Source: DASSUW01 sp963811895 (lineage in GTDB: Bacteria; Actinomycetota; Thermoleophilia; Solirubrobacterales; Solirubrobacteraceae). Taken from it: DNA of 64,000 nt. The notes under the pieces were generated by a model. The model did no database searches, had not been told where the DNA came from, and saw only the letters and a list, made by a program, of their open reading frames with translations. The stretch spans positions 62,001 to 126,000 of the forward strand of contig CAWETE010000003.1 of the NCBI GenBank assembly GCA_963811895.1, read 5' to 3'. Position numbers and translations under genes: made by a program. Positions 49,602-59,065 of this stretch are shown here, piece by piece (positions within the stretch are counted from its first letter, which is position 1; the number at the start of each line of letters is the position of its first letter).

Positions 49602-51139
49602 TGGAAGGCACGGCGCGTCGCCCACGCGGCGAGCTGATCGCCTACGGCTTGCTCGTCCTCGTGGCACTGGGGCTGCGCCTCTACGACCTCGGCGACCGGC
49701 CCTTCCACCACGACGAGAGCCAGGACGCCTACTTCTCGTGGACCTTCCTCGAGAACGGCGGCTACGAGTACAACCCGCTGCTCCACGGGCCCCTGCGCTT
49801 CTACCTGACGGCGGCCATCTTCAAGGTCCTCGGCGACAGCGACTTCACGGCCCGGCTCGCCCCCGTGCTGATGGGCCTGCTGATGGTGCCCCTCCCCTAC
49901 CTGCTGCGCGCCCAGCTCGGCCGCGTCGGCGCGTTCGCGGCCGCGGTCATGCTCGCCTTCGGCCCCTCGTACCTGTACTTCTCGCGCTTCGCGCGCGAGG
50001 ACATCTACTTCGCGGCCGTCACCTTCGCGCTCGTCGTCGTCGCCTTCCGCTTCCTCGACCGGCCGAAGCGCCACCAGCCCGCGCTGATCGGCGCCCTGCT
50101 GGCGGCCAGCTTCGCCATCAAAGAGACCACGTTCATCACCGGCTTCGTGGCCTTCACGTTCTTCGTGCTCGTGCTTGCTTCGCCGTGGCGCCGAAAGCTG
50201 ATCGACCCGATCCGCGCCGTCGGCCTCGAGGCGTGGGGCTGGGCGCTCGCCGCCTTCCTCGGCGTCTACACGCTGCTCTTCACGACCTTCCTCACCAACC
50301 CCGACGGCGTCCGCGGCCTCTACACGGGGCTCGACTACTGGCTCGGGCAGCACGAGGTCGGCCGCGGCGGCGAGGCGTGGAGCTTCTACCTCGTCGTGCT
50401 GTTCGGCGTGGAGTGGCCGGCGCTGCTGCTCGGGGCGGTCGGCGCCGTGTACTCGCTGTGGCGCCCGACGCTGCTGCGCCTGTTCCTGATCTGGGGCTTC
50501 GTGCTGTCCCTGATCATCTACTCGTGGGCGGGTGAGAAGTTCGCCTGGCTGGTACTGCACCCGCTGCTGCCGCTGCTCCTGCTCGCGGGCATCGGTGTGC
50601 AGGTGATCTGGAACGCGCGCCGGCACTGGTACGGCCGGCTCAGCGCGATCGTCGTGGTGGCGTGCTTCGCGTACTCCTTCTACGCCTCGTACCTCGTCAA
50701 CGCCGTCCACCGCGCCGACCCGCGTGAGCTGCTGGTCTCGACGCAGTCCTCCGAGGACGTCAAGCGCGTCGCCGACCAGGTCGTCGCGCGCGCGGAGCGG
50801 GACCCGGACACCAAGATCACCGTCGACTCCTCCGAGGGCGCGACGTTCCCCTGGGCGTGGTACTTCCGCGATCTGCCGGTCGGATATGTGGAGCTCGGCG
50901 CCGGCAGCGAGGCGCCGGCTCCCGACGACGACGACGTGCTCATCCTCACGCAGGCCGCCAACGACCGGCTCGCCCCGCAGCTCCAGGGCTACGAGGCGCG
51001 CCAGTTCCCGTTCCGCGTCTGGTGGGTGCGCGACTACGACGCGATGTCGCCGCGCGCGTGGTGGCGCTGGTTCACGAAGCGCGAGCCGTGGAACCCGACG
51101 GGCGGCATGCCCGAGTGGCTCCACGAGCGCGCTAACTGA
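49601..51139 (+). CDS. Agl23-like flippase-associated GT-C membrane protein (TIGR03663 type)
   Basis: A 512-residue membrane protein with about ten helices. The N-terminal external loop is RPFHHDESQDAYFSW, then YEYNPLLHGPLRFYLTAA, the signature of Agl23/TIGR03663 proteins of the mannosyltransferase-like GT-C group. FSRFAREDIYFA follows in the helical region and a soluble C-terminal domain (about residues 370-512). Relatives are best known from archaea and Chloroflexi. It is coupled to the YbhN-like gene. The convergent neighbour is a YYY-motif membrane protein, with which this family often occurs. Confidence 0.87.
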   Translation: MEGTARRPRGELIAYGLLVLVALGLRLYDLGDRPFHHDESQDAYFSWTFLENGGYEYNPLLHGPLRFYLTAAIFKVLGDSDFTARLAPVLMGLLMVPLPYLLRAQLGRVGAFAAAVMLAFGPSYLYFSRFAREDIYFAAVTFALVVVAFRFLDRPKRHQPALIGALLAASFAIKETTFITGFVAFTFFVLVLASPWRRKLIDPIRAVGLEAWGWALAAFLGVYTLLFTTFLTNPDGVRGLYTGLDYWLGQHEVGRGGEAWSFYLVVLFGVEWPALLLGAVGAVYSLWRPTLLRLFLIWGFVLSLIIYSWAGEKFAWLVLHPLLPLLLLAGIGVQVIWNARRHWYGRLSAIVVVACFAYSFYASYLVNAVHRADPRELLVSTQSSEDVKRVADQVVARAERDPDTKITVDSSEGATFPWAWYFRDLPVGYVELGAGSEAPAPDDDDVLILTQAANDRLAPQLQGYEARQFPFRVWWVRDYDAMSPRAWWRWFTKREPWNPTGGMPEWLHERAN

Positions 51140-53358
51140 GCCGCCAGATCGTCGTGCCCTCCTGCTCGAAGACTCGCTCGCCGAGCGAGTCCCACTTCTC
51201 GAGCCCGGCGTCGCCGTACGTGGTCCGCTCGATCGGGCCGTGGACGACGTAGCCGACGCCGTAGCGGGCGATCAGCTCTCGCGCCTGTGCGAGGTCGTCG
51301 GTCGTGTAGAGGGTGCGGACGTCCTCCTCGCGGCCGCCGGGCTCGTGGTCCCACTGCAGCTCGTGCCCGGCCCAGCCGAGCACCGTCGGGCGGCCGGTGA
51401 AGGTCGAGATGCGGGCGTGGCCGAACGCCGAGTAGTCCTCCCCCACCGCCTCGAGCACCACCGCCTCGCCGTCCGTGTTCTCGCGCAGCCAGTCGATGGC
51501 GGCCGGATCGCCCGGGGCGGTCGGGCGCAGCCAGGCCAGGCCGTCGAGCGAGGGTGAGCGCGAGAAGCCGCCCTTGCGCGCGTACGTCCCCGCGTAGGGG
51601 TAGACGAGCCCGAGCAGCAGCAGCATCGCCGCGGCGGCCGCCCACACCGGCCACGCGCGCCGCGGCAGGTGCGCGCCCGCCCACGGCAGCGCGCAGGCGG
51701 CCGCCAGCGCCAGCAGCAGCCAGGCGTGGTAGCCGAGCTTGAAGACGGTGTTCATGCGGAACAGGTCGCTGCCGTCGAACGCGTCGCGCACGTAGACCAG
51801 CTCGGGCGCGATCACGCAGGCGAGGCCGCCGCTCACGAGCAGCCACAGGAAGCGCTCGGGGGCGGCGAGGGTGCGCGAGAGCGCGGCCCCGATGGCCACG
51901 GCGAGCAGCGCCGCCAGGACGGCGACGCCCGCGAGGTCGGCGGCGGCCAGCAGCGAGCCGGCGAAGATCAGGGCGACCACGCTCCAGATCAGCGTGCGCG
52001 CAGGTCGCCGCGCGGCCAGCACGCGGGCCACGAAGACGGCGACCAGCAGTCCCGCGAAGATGCCGTACAGCAGGGCGAGGTCGCCCATGAAGCGCCCGAA
52101 CGGCGCTCGCTCCTCGACCAGCTGCGATCCCGCTCGCGGCCGGATCGAAGTTGAGCCAGAACGGCAGCACGAGGACCACGCTGGCCAGCAGCACGAGCAC
52201 GAGCCAGCTGACTGCGTAGCCGCGCCGGCCGGCGCTCCTGGGGTCGCGCAGCCACATCACGACGGCGCCCACGAGCATCCCCGCGGCGATCGGATACGAC
52301 CACGAGTTGACCGCGTAGAGGACGCCGACCGCAAGCCCGGCGGCCAGCGCCTCGGCCACGCCGCGCAGCACCGCGTCGCCGCGCGGCCCGGCGATCGCGA
52401 CCTGAAGCGCGAAGGCGAGCGCGACGACGGTGAACGGCAGCGCGAGCACGTGCGCGTGCAGGTCGCCGAGCAGGAACGAGAACCACGGGAACTCGTTGAT
52501 CGTCCCCTCGATCACGCGCGACGGCGCGAACCAGTCGTAGTCGCCCGGCGGGTCGGCCGCGTCCAGCCACTCCCGCGCGCCCGCCAGGTTGCCGAGCACG
52601 ATGCACACCACCACCGCGGTCACGCCGACCAGCACCGGGCCGCCGCGCACCCCGGTCAGCCGCGGCCGCGCGGCCGCCCACAGCGTGCCGGCGAACGTGA
52701 ACACCGCGGTCGCGGAGAGCGCCGCGAGGAGCGCGAAGGCGAGGTTGTAGCCCTCGTCGGGGGCCGTGCCGACGACCTTGATGACGATCGCCATCGCGAG
52801 GTGGCCGAGGTAGTAGTAGTTGAGCTCCTCGCCGGCCATCCACGGGTCGTGGGGCGGGAACGAGGTGGACGCGTTCGCGGCGTTCACGAACGCCATGTCC
52901 ATCGGCTTCTCGGTCCCCCACACGTCCGGCGAGTAGGCGACCAGCAGGACCATCGCCGCGAAGGCGACGGCGAACACGACCTCGGAGCCCAGCCAGAGCC
53001 GGATCCGGGCCGGATCCTCCGCGGGTAGGGCGCGCGCGCCGATCCACTCCGCGCGGCGGCGCGCGAACCATCCTTCGCCCGGCCGGTTCATGGCGCTCGC
53101 GAGCGTGCGCTGGCGTGCGGCCGCCAGCCCGCCGGCGACCGCGACCACTGCTACGACGCCGAGCACGGTGCCGGTGCCGTAGGGCGCGGGCGTGACCGAG
53201 GCCGCCATCCACACCATCCAGGTCACGAGCAGCACGCCGAGCGGCTTCGAGAAGCCGAGGCCCGCCCCGGGCAACCTGCCGAACGCGAGAGCGGCCAGCG
53301 GGAGGGCCGCCAGGCCGATGACCTCGACCAGCAGGAAGAACCCGAGCGCGTCGAGCAT
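51132..53358 (-). pseudogene. DUF2298 / YYY-motif GT-C-like membrane protein, frameshifted
   Basis: A membrane protein of about 742 residues with some 15 helices. The N-terminal half has the YYY signature EELNYYYLGHLAMAIVIKVV, plus NEFPWFSFLLGDLHAHVLAL. The C-terminal half has LFRMNTVFKLGYHAWLLLAL, RENTDGEAVVLEAVGEDYS and RISTFTGRPTVLGWAGHEL. The halves lie in different frames, joined near 52121-52125. Removing one base there gives SGIA-VEERAPFGRFMGDL-type continuity. DUF2298 proteins are putative lipid-linked sugar transferases. It starts divergently from the enolase-like gene. Confidence 0.83.
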
Positions 53359-53408
53359 CTGGGCCGGAGGCTAAAGGGCGGAGCGGCCGGTTCCGTAGGC
53401 TGCACCGG

Positions 53409-54467
53409 ATGAGCACCTACGACCGCGTCGCCGACCTGCCCCTCACGATCGACGGCTACGCGCTCGAAGGGCTCGCGAAGAAGGTGTCGAGCGGCTTCGA
53501 GCGCTTCACCACGGTGATCCGGCTGCAGGGCGGCGGCGATGAGGGCGTCGGCGAGGACGTCACCTACGAGGGGGCGCTCCAGCTCGCACAGCAGGAGCAC
53601 GGCCCGCAGCTGCCGCTGGCCGGCGAGTGGACGTTCGACAGCTTCTCCGAGCACCTGGACGCGCTCGACCTCTTCCCCGCGGGCGCGCCGGACCGCGAGG
53701 TGTACCGCCTCTACCGCCGCTGGGCGTTCGAGAGCGCCGCGCTCGACCTCGCCCTGCGCCAGGCCGGGAGCTCGCTCGCCGAGGCGCTCGACCGCGAGCT
53801 CGCGCCGGTGACGTTCGTCGTCTCCTCACGCATGGGCGACCCGCCGACGATCACCCCGGTCACCAGCCGCCTCGCCCGCTACCCGGACCTGCGCTTCAAG
53901 CTCGACGCGACGCCCGACTGGGATGACGCGCTGATCGAGGAGCTGATCGGGACCGGCGCCGTCGACTCGATCGACTTCAAGGGCGCCTACAAGGGCACCC
54001 CGGTCGACGTCGAGACCGACACCGCCTTCTATCGCCGGATCGCGGAGGCGTTTCCCGACGCCTGGCTCGAGGACCCGGATCTCGAGACCCCGGAGGCGCG
54101 CGAGGCGCTGCGTCCGTTCGAGGACCGCATCACCTGGGACGCGCCGATCCACTCGACCGACGACATCCTCGCCATGCCGGTGCTGCCGCGCACGGTGAAC
54201 CTGAAGCCGTCGCGGTTCGGCAGCGTGAAGGCGCTGTTCGAGGGCTACGACTTCTGCGAGGAGCGGGGCATGGGCGCGTACGGCGGCGGCCAGTTCGAGC
54301 TCGGACCGGGGCGCGGGCAGATCCAGTACCTGGCGGCGCTCTTCCACGCCGACGCGCCGAACGACATCGCGCCGTCCGGGTATGACCCGATCGAGCCCGA
54401 GCCCGGCCTGCCCGCCAGCCCGCTCACACCCGATCCCGAGCCCACCGGATTTCGCCGGCGGTCGTAG
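53409..54467 (+). CDS. enolase-superfamily protein (mandelate racemase/muconate lactonizing-like)
   Basis: A 352-residue protein with an N-terminal alpha/beta cap (about residues 10-120) and a barrel with catalytic-type strands. These strands are LRFKLDATPDW, VDSIDFKGAYKGT, DAWLEDPDLETPEA, RITWDAPIHSTDD and RTVNLKPSRFGS. GGGQFELGPGRGQIQYLAAL gives the C-terminal barrel region. The Lys, Asp, Glu, Asp and Lys spacing suits the superfamily, though motifs depart from known subgroups. The substrate is unknown. A Pro-rich tail ends the protein. Confidence 0.8.
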   Translation: MSTYDRVADLPLTIDGYALEGLAKKVSSGFERFTTVIRLQGGGDEGVGEDVTYEGALQLAQQEHGPQLPLAGEWTFDSFSEHLDALDLFPAGAPDREVYRLYRRWAFESAALDLALRQAGSSLAEALDRELAPVTFVVSSRMGDPPTITPVTSRLARYPDLRFKLDATPDWDDALIEELIGTGAVDSIDFKGAYKGTPVDVETDTAFYRRIAEAFPDAWLEDPDLETPEAREALRPFEDRITWDAPIHSTDDILAMPVLPRTVNLKPSRFGSVKALFEGYDFCEERGMGAYGGGQFELGPGRGQIQYLAALFHADAPNDIAPSGYDPIEPEPGLPASPLTPDPEPTGFRRRS

Positions 54468-54482
54468 ACTCCAGGACCAGCC

Positions 54483-55118
54483 ATGCCGCCCAAGCAGCGT
54501 CAGATCAAGATGGAGCAGAAGGGCGCCCTCGCCGCCATGCAGCGGCTCGAAGGGCGCAGCGACGAGGAGCTCGAGGCCGAGACCCGCTTCCGCGCGGCCG
54601 CGCAGGCGATCCTCGGCGCCCGCGCCGCCGAGCGGATGGACGCCAAGCGCTCGCGCGAGCACTTCCGCGCCGCGATCGCCGCCGCCCGCCCGCAGGAGCG
54701 CCTGCAGCTGCGCCGCATGGCCGAGGCCTCGCTGGCGCTCGCCGAGCGCCGCGCGGGAGACCTGAAGGTCGCCGCCGAGAAGCTCGGCCAGACCCCGCCC
54801 TCGAACCGCCAGCTCTTCATGCTCCAGCTCATGGGGCTGATCGCCCCGCCGCCCGGCTCGAGCATCATCCGCCGGGCCGGCGGCATCCTGCTCGTGATCG
54901 CCGTCGTCGTCCTGCTGCTCGCGGTCGGCTGGGGCATCGTCCAGCTCGTCGCGCTGCCGTTCGGCGGCATCGGCACCGGCGTCTCGTTCTTCTGGGGCTT
55001 CCTGCTCGTGGCCGTCGTGCTCGGCGTGATGGCGTTCATCGGCAGACGCCGCCAGAAGCGCGCCCGCGCGCGCGCCGCGGAGCAGCGCGCGGACATGCTC
55101 AGCGGACGCCGGCGCTGA
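54483..55118 (+). CDS. two-helix membrane protein with charged N-terminal region
   Basis: A 211-residue protein. A strongly helical, Arg/Glu/Ala-rich cytoplasmic part (about residues 1-125) is followed by two membrane helices (about 130-150 and 158-180) and a basic tail. No domain is recognised. It begins 15 bases after the enolase-like gene and is followed 24 bases later by the ECF sigma gene. It could be a membrane partner of the sigma factor, but it shows no anti-sigma zinc motif. Inference weak. Confidence 0.7.
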   Translation: MPPKQRQIKMEQKGALAAMQRLEGRSDEELEAETRFRAAAQAILGARAAERMDAKRSREHFRAAIAAARPQERLQLRRMAEASLALAERRAGDLKVAAEKLGQTPPSNRQLFMLQLMGLIAPPPGSSIIRRAGGILLVIAVVVLLLAVGWGIVQLVALPFGGIGTGVSFFWGFLLVAVVLGVMAFIGRRRQKRARARAAEQRADMLSGRRR

Positions 55119-55142
55119 TCAGACACCTCACGTTCCGCGGCC

Positions 55143-55619
55143 ATGCCCCGTTCCACGAAGGTGATCCTTCCCCCCTTCTGGGTGCTCGTCGAGCGCCACG
55201 GCGACGAGCTGCTCGCGCACGCCCGCCGCATGGCCGGCGACCAGCACGCCGAGGACGTCCTGCAGGACGCGCTGCTGCGCGCGCTGCGGGCCTATCCCCG
55301 GCTGCGGCACGCCCAGCACCTGCGCGCGTGGCTGTACCGGGTCACCACCACGGCCGCGATCGACCTGCACCGCTCGCGCCGGCGCGAGCTGCCGACCGAC
55401 GACGTCCCGGCCGTCCCTACCCACGACACCTACGACGAGGGCGCCTTCGAGGCGCTGATCGCGCCGCTGTCCGATAGCGCGCAGTCCGCCCTGCGGCTGC
55501 GCTTCGTCGACGACCTCGACTACGAGGGCATCGCCGCGCGGCTCGGCATCTCCGCCGACGCCGCCCGCCAGCGCGTGTCCACCGCCGTCCGCACACTGCG
55601 AGAGAGAGCCGCCGCATGA
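55143..55619 (+). CDS. ECF-type RNA polymerase sigma factor
   Basis: A 158-residue sigma-70 family factor. Region 2 spans residues 15-80 (AEDVLQDALLRALRAYPRLR and HLRAWLYRVTTTAAIDLHRS). Region 4 is the C-terminal helix-turn-helix (LRLRFVDDLDYEGIAARLGI, SADAARQRVSTAVRTLRER). It overlaps ogt by four bases (ATGA), so the sigma factor and the DNA repair methyltransferase are translationally coupled. This suggests an alkylation-stress response. No classical anti-sigma factor is adjacent. Confidence 0.9.
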   Translation: MPRSTKVILPPFWVLVERHGDELLAHARRMAGDQHAEDVLQDALLRALRAYPRLRHAQHLRAWLYRVTTTAAIDLHRSRRRELPTDDVPAVPTHDTYDEGAFEALIAPLSDSAQSALRLRFVDDLDYEGIAARLGISADAARQRVSTAVRTLRERAAA

Positions 55620-56186
55620 CCCCGCTCCCCGACACCCTGCTCGAGTCCGTCGCCGCCGCCGCCGTCCGCGAAGGCCTCGCCGACGCCGTCTTCACCCGCC
55701 TGCGCACGCCGATCGGCAAGCTGCTCGTCGTCCAGGGCTCAGCCGGCGTGGTGCGCGTGGGCTTCGAGGAGGAGCCCGAGGACGGCGTGCTGGCCGAGGT
55801 CGCCGGCGCTGCTCGGCCCGCGGATCGTGGGCTCCGATCGCGAGCTGTCCTCGACCCGCGAGACTTTGGAGGCCTACTTCGAGGGCGAGGGCGACCCGCA
55901 CTCGCTCCCGGTCGATCTGTCTCTGGTGGCCGCGCCGTTCCGGCACATCGTGCTGGAGACGCTGCACGACACGGTGGCGCGAGGCCAGGTCGTCACGTAC
56001 GGCGCGCTGGCGCAGCGGGCGGGCAATGCGCGCGCGCATCGGGCCGCTGCCACCGCCTGCGCGCGCAACCCGATCCCGATCGTGGTGCCGTGCCATCGGG
56101 TGGTGCCGGCCGGCGGCGGGATCGGGCGGTATGGCGGCGGGGCGGCGCGCAAGCGCGCGCTGCTCGAGCTCGAGGGCTCGCTGTAG
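55616..56186 (+). pseudogene. ogt: methylated-DNA--protein-cysteine methyltransferase (Ogt), frameshifted
   Basis: A DNA repair protein of about 189 residues that removes O6-alkyl groups from guanine onto its own cysteine. The C-terminal domain is intact: YGALAQRAGNARAHRAAATA with the helix-turn-helix arginine, and the active site VVPCHRVVP. The N-terminal domain is in another frame. Removing one G at about 55805-55806 (CGCCGGCGC) joins EVAALLGPRIVGSDRELSST. Coupled to the ECF sigma factor gene. The PCHRV site shows full activity if the frame is restored. The stop is followed three bases later by a repeat element. Confidence 0.88.
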
Positions 56187-56188
56187 CG

Positions 56189-56335
56189 CGAACTTCGGCT
56201 GGGTGGGGAAGCGAGGGAGTCGGCCGAGCGGGTTGTCTCCAAACGGATGGCGCGTTGACCGGACATATGCCGGGAAAGGCGCCAGGGACCGCCGACGTGG
56301 CCGATCTCCTCGTCGCCCTACCCAGCCGAAGTTCG
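56189..56335. repeat. structured repeat with terminal inverted arms (family copy 3)
   Basis: The left arm is 56189-56216 and the right arm 56308-56335, with ends CGAACTTCGGCTGGGT and its complement. Bases 56206-56328 are identical over 123 positions to 59065-59187. The interior can pair further: TCGGCC with GGCCGA, then TGGCGC with GCGCCA, then CCGG with CCGG. It lies between ogt and the next gene, both on the plus strand, starting three bases after the ogt stop. No coding potential is seen. Confidence 0.88.
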
Positions 56336-56389
56336 TCCCTAGGCAAACCCCCGATGCGGCACTGGCGGCGCGCCAGAAGGATGCGCGGC

Positions 56390-57565
56390 ATGCCTCTGAG
56401 ACTTCTCCTGGCCGTCGTGGCGATCCTGCTGATCCCGGCCGCGACGGCCTCCGCCGACTCGATCGTCTTCGTCAAGGACTCCAACGTCTGGGTCGCCTCG
56501 CCCGACGGCTCCAACCAGCGCCAGCTCACGCGCGACGGGACGAGCGACCATCCGTATCGCTCGCCGTCGCAGGCCGACGACGGGACCGTCGCCGCCTCGT
56601 ACCTCGACAGCATCCGTCTGATCCGGCGCGACGGCACCCGACTCCGCGAGCTCGACCCGCCGCCGCTCACGAACTCGGTCAGCCACGCGATGGACGGCAC
56701 GCCGGTCGACGTCGCGCTCTCGCCGGACGCCAAGACGATCGCGTACACGTTCGTGAGCGCCTCGTGCCCGGTCGGCGCCTCGTGCGGCGCGCGCGCCGCC
56801 ACCGGCTACATCACCGCCGCCGGCCAGGCGCTGCCCGGCAACCTCTACCTCAGCAACCCGAGTTGGGTGGGCAACGCACGCACGCTGGTGTTCGGCGGCT
56901 ACCTGCACCAGGTCAACACGCACGACCTGGGCGCCGCCGAGGACGTCCACTGGTTCGACGACTACGAGATCGTCGGCCAGCCCGACGCGACCGACCTCGG
57001 CGACGGCGAGCTCAGCACCCAGGGAGACAAGCTCGCGCTGGTGCGCAGCTACGGCAGCGACACCCACATCACGTGGTACACGACGAACGGCTCGGCGCTG
57101 CCGACGCCGCAGTGCGCGACCGGCAAGCTCGAGGGCCTCTACGGCCCGACGTGGGCGCCCGACGGCCAGTCGCTGGCCTGGGGCGAGCCGGACGGCGTCT
57201 GGGTGAAGCCGAGCGCGCTCGACTGCACGGTGCAGCCGTCGCTCGTGATCCCCGGCGCCACGGAGCCCGATTGGGGTCCTGCGAACCCCGGCGCGGCCGC
57301 CAAGCCGAAGCTGAGCGCGAAGGCGTCGCGCAAGCGCGTCACCGTCTCGGTGCCGTGCGCCACCGCCTGCATCGTCCAGGCCAAGCTCGTCAAGCGCGGC
57401 AAGACGATCGCGAAGAAGCGCACCACGCTGAAGGCGGCGGGCACGGCCAAGCTGAGCCTGAAGCCCAAGCGCCTGAAGCGCGGTCAGAAGGTCACCGTGC
57501 GGGCGACCGTCACGCTCGCCGACGGCACCGCCACGACCCTCCAGAAGAGGATCAGCCCTCGGTGA
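56390..57565 (+). CDS. secreted TolB/PD40-like beta-propeller protein
   Basis: A 391-residue exported protein with signal peptide LLLAVVAILLIPAATASA. Propeller repeats follow, typical of TolB/PD40 proteins (VFVKDSNVWVASPDGSNQRQ, DVALSPDAKTIAYTFVS, GPTWAPDGQSLAWGEPDGVW). A lysine-rich, Ig-like C-terminal domain (about residues 310-391) ends the protein. ATG 56390 is chosen for its signal peptide and AGAAGG nine bases upstream; in-frame ATGs at 56354 and 56381 exist. Likely cell-surface or matrix-associated. Function unknown. Confidence 0.83.
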   Translation: MPLRLLLAVVAILLIPAATASADSIVFVKDSNVWVASPDGSNQRQLTRDGTSDHPYRSPSQADDGTVAASYLDSIRLIRRDGTRLRELDPPPLTNSVSHAMDGTPVDVALSPDAKTIAYTFVSASCPVGASCGARAATGYITAAGQALPGNLYLSNPSWVGNARTLVFGGYLHQVNTHDLGAAEDVHWFDDYEIVGQPDATDLGDGELSTQGDKLALVRSYGSDTHITWYTTNGSALPTPQCATGKLEGLYGPTWAPDGQSLAWGEPDGVWVKPSALDCTVQPSLVIPGATEPDWGPANPGAAAKPKLSAKASRKRVTVSVPCATACIVQAKLVKRGKTIAKKRTTLKAAGTAKLSLKPKRLKRGQKVTVRATVTLADGTATTLQKRISPR

Positions 57566-58228
57566 CCTTGACCGACGAGATCACGACCGGCTCGAGCGGC
57601 TTCTCGGTCGCCGGGTCGGTCTCGGCCACGCCGATCTTGTCGACCACGTCCTGGCCGGAGGTGACCTTGCCGAGGAGCGCGTAGTCGGGCGGCAGCCCGG
57701 CGTCCTCGGCGGTCACCACGAAGAACTGGCTGCCCGACGTGCCGGCCGCCTCGGCGCCGGTCTTGGCCATCGCCACGATGCCCTTCTCGTAGAGGAGATC
57801 CTGCGGCGGCGCCTCGACCACGGAGTAGCCGGGGCCGCCGGTGCCGTCGCCCTTGGGGTCTCCGCCCTGGATCACGAAGCCGGACACGATGCGGTGGAAG
57901 GTCGTGCCGTCGAAGAAGCCCTGGTCAGCGAGCGACTTGAACGAGCCGCCGGTCTTCGGGGTGCGCTTGGCGTCCAGCGTGATCTCGAAGTCGCCGCAGT
58001 TGGTCGACACGGTGGCGACGTAGGTCTTCGCCGGGTCGAGCTGCTCCTTCGGCTTCTTGAGCTTCCCCTCCCCCTTCGGCTCGGGCTCCTCGGCCGCCTC
58101 GCAGCCGGCCGGCGCGGCTTCCTCGGTCGGGGCCGGGGTCGCCGCCGTCTCGCCGCCGGGTCGTCGTCCTCGCCGCAGGCGGCGACCAGCAGCGTGAGGG
58201 CGAGGAGCAGCGCAATGACCCGGAGCAT
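57552..58228 (-). pseudogene. cyclophilin-type peptidyl-prolyl isomerase lipoprotein, frameshifted
   Basis: A protein of about 225 residues. The lipoprotein signal is LLLALTLLVAACGEDDD, starting at ATG 58228. The cyclophilin domain has FFDGTTFHRIVSGFVIQGGD, GTSGSQFFVVTAEDAGL and LLGKVTSGQDVVDKIG. The signal and domain lie in different frames: at about 58158 one base is missing in GACCCGGCGGC. Adding one G gives DDDPGGETAATPAPTEEAAP. It catalyses proline isomerisation outside the cell. Third-position composition is normal on both sides. Confidence 0.87.
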
Positions 58229-58252
58229 GGGCGGCGATGATAGACACGCACC

Positions 58253-59065
58253 GTGACCGTCACGCCGCGGATTCGCCGCTATGACCACGTCCTGCTCGAC
58301 CTCGACGGCTGCCTGTGGGTGGGCGACGACGCCTGCGAGGGCGCCGTGGAGGCGGTCCAGGCGCTGCGCGAGGGGGGCGCCAAGATCCTGTTCCTCACCA
58401 ACGACGTCCGTCACGCACCCGAGGAGTTCGTGCGCAAGCTGTGGCGCCTCGGCTTCCAGGCCTCGCTCGCAGAGGTCGTGACCGTCGGCGCCGCACTGCA
58501 GTTCCAGCTCGCCTCGCGCGACCGCGCCTCGGCCTACGTGGTCGGCTCTCAGGCGCTCGTCGACCACGTGGCGGAGGCCGGGCTGCGGATCCTCAACCGC
58601 ACGCCGTTCGCCACCCGCGCCGACGTCGTGGTGGTCGGCGCGCACGACGAGTTCGTCTACGACGAGCTCCGGATCGCCTCGCAGGCGGTCAGCCGCGGCG
58701 CCGAGCTGGTCGGCGCCACCCGCGACGCCACCTTCCCGATGCCCGACGGCCCGTGGCCCGGCACCGGCGCGATCCTGGCCGCGATCGAGAACGCCGCCGG
58801 CCGCAAGGCCGACCTGGTGGTCGGCAAGCCGGAGCCGGCGATGTACGAGGCGGCGCGCGACCGGCTCGGGCCGGGACGGATGCTCGCCGTCGGCGACCTG
58901 CTCGACGTCGACGTGGCCGGCGCCCGCCGTGCCGGGCTGGATTCGGCTCTTGTGCTCACCGGCGGCACGACGCGGCAGCAGGCCGACGCGGCCGACCCGA
59001 AGCCCACGCACGTCGCCGACTCGTTGGCGGCGCTGGTCCTGGGAACGTCAACTGCGGCTGGGTAG
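58253..59065 (+). CDS. HAD-IIA (NagD-like) phosphatase
   Basis: A 270-residue hydrolase. The motifs are I HVLLDLDGCLWVGDDA, II ILFLTNDVRHA, III VVGKPEPAMYEAA and IV MLAVGDLLDVDVAGARRAG. The cap lies between motifs II and III, as in NagD/PGP-type phosphatases that act on sugar or nucleotide phosphates. The C-terminus is unusual. The last eight codons (LGTSTAAG and the TAG stop) come from the left arm of a repeat element, so its insertion replaced the natural end. Confidence 0.88.
   Translation: MTVTPRIRRYDHVLLDLDGCLWVGDDACEGAVEAVQALREGGAKILFLTNDVRHAPEEFVRKLWRLGFQASLAEVVTVGAALQFQLASRDRASAYVVGSQALVDHVAEAGLRILNRTPFATRADVVVVGAHDEFVYDELRIASQAVSRGAELVGATRDATFPMPDGPWPGTGAILAAIENAAGRKADLVVGKPEPAMYEAARDRLGPGRMLAVGDLLDVDVAGARRAGLDSALVLTGGTTRQQADAADPKPTHVADSLAALVLGTSTAAG

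Noticed and set aside
56206..56328. Possible small protein inside the repeat core
   Set aside because: Frames through the core give only Arg/Pro/Ser-rich peptides without a ribosome binding site; strong base pairing explains the conservation better.
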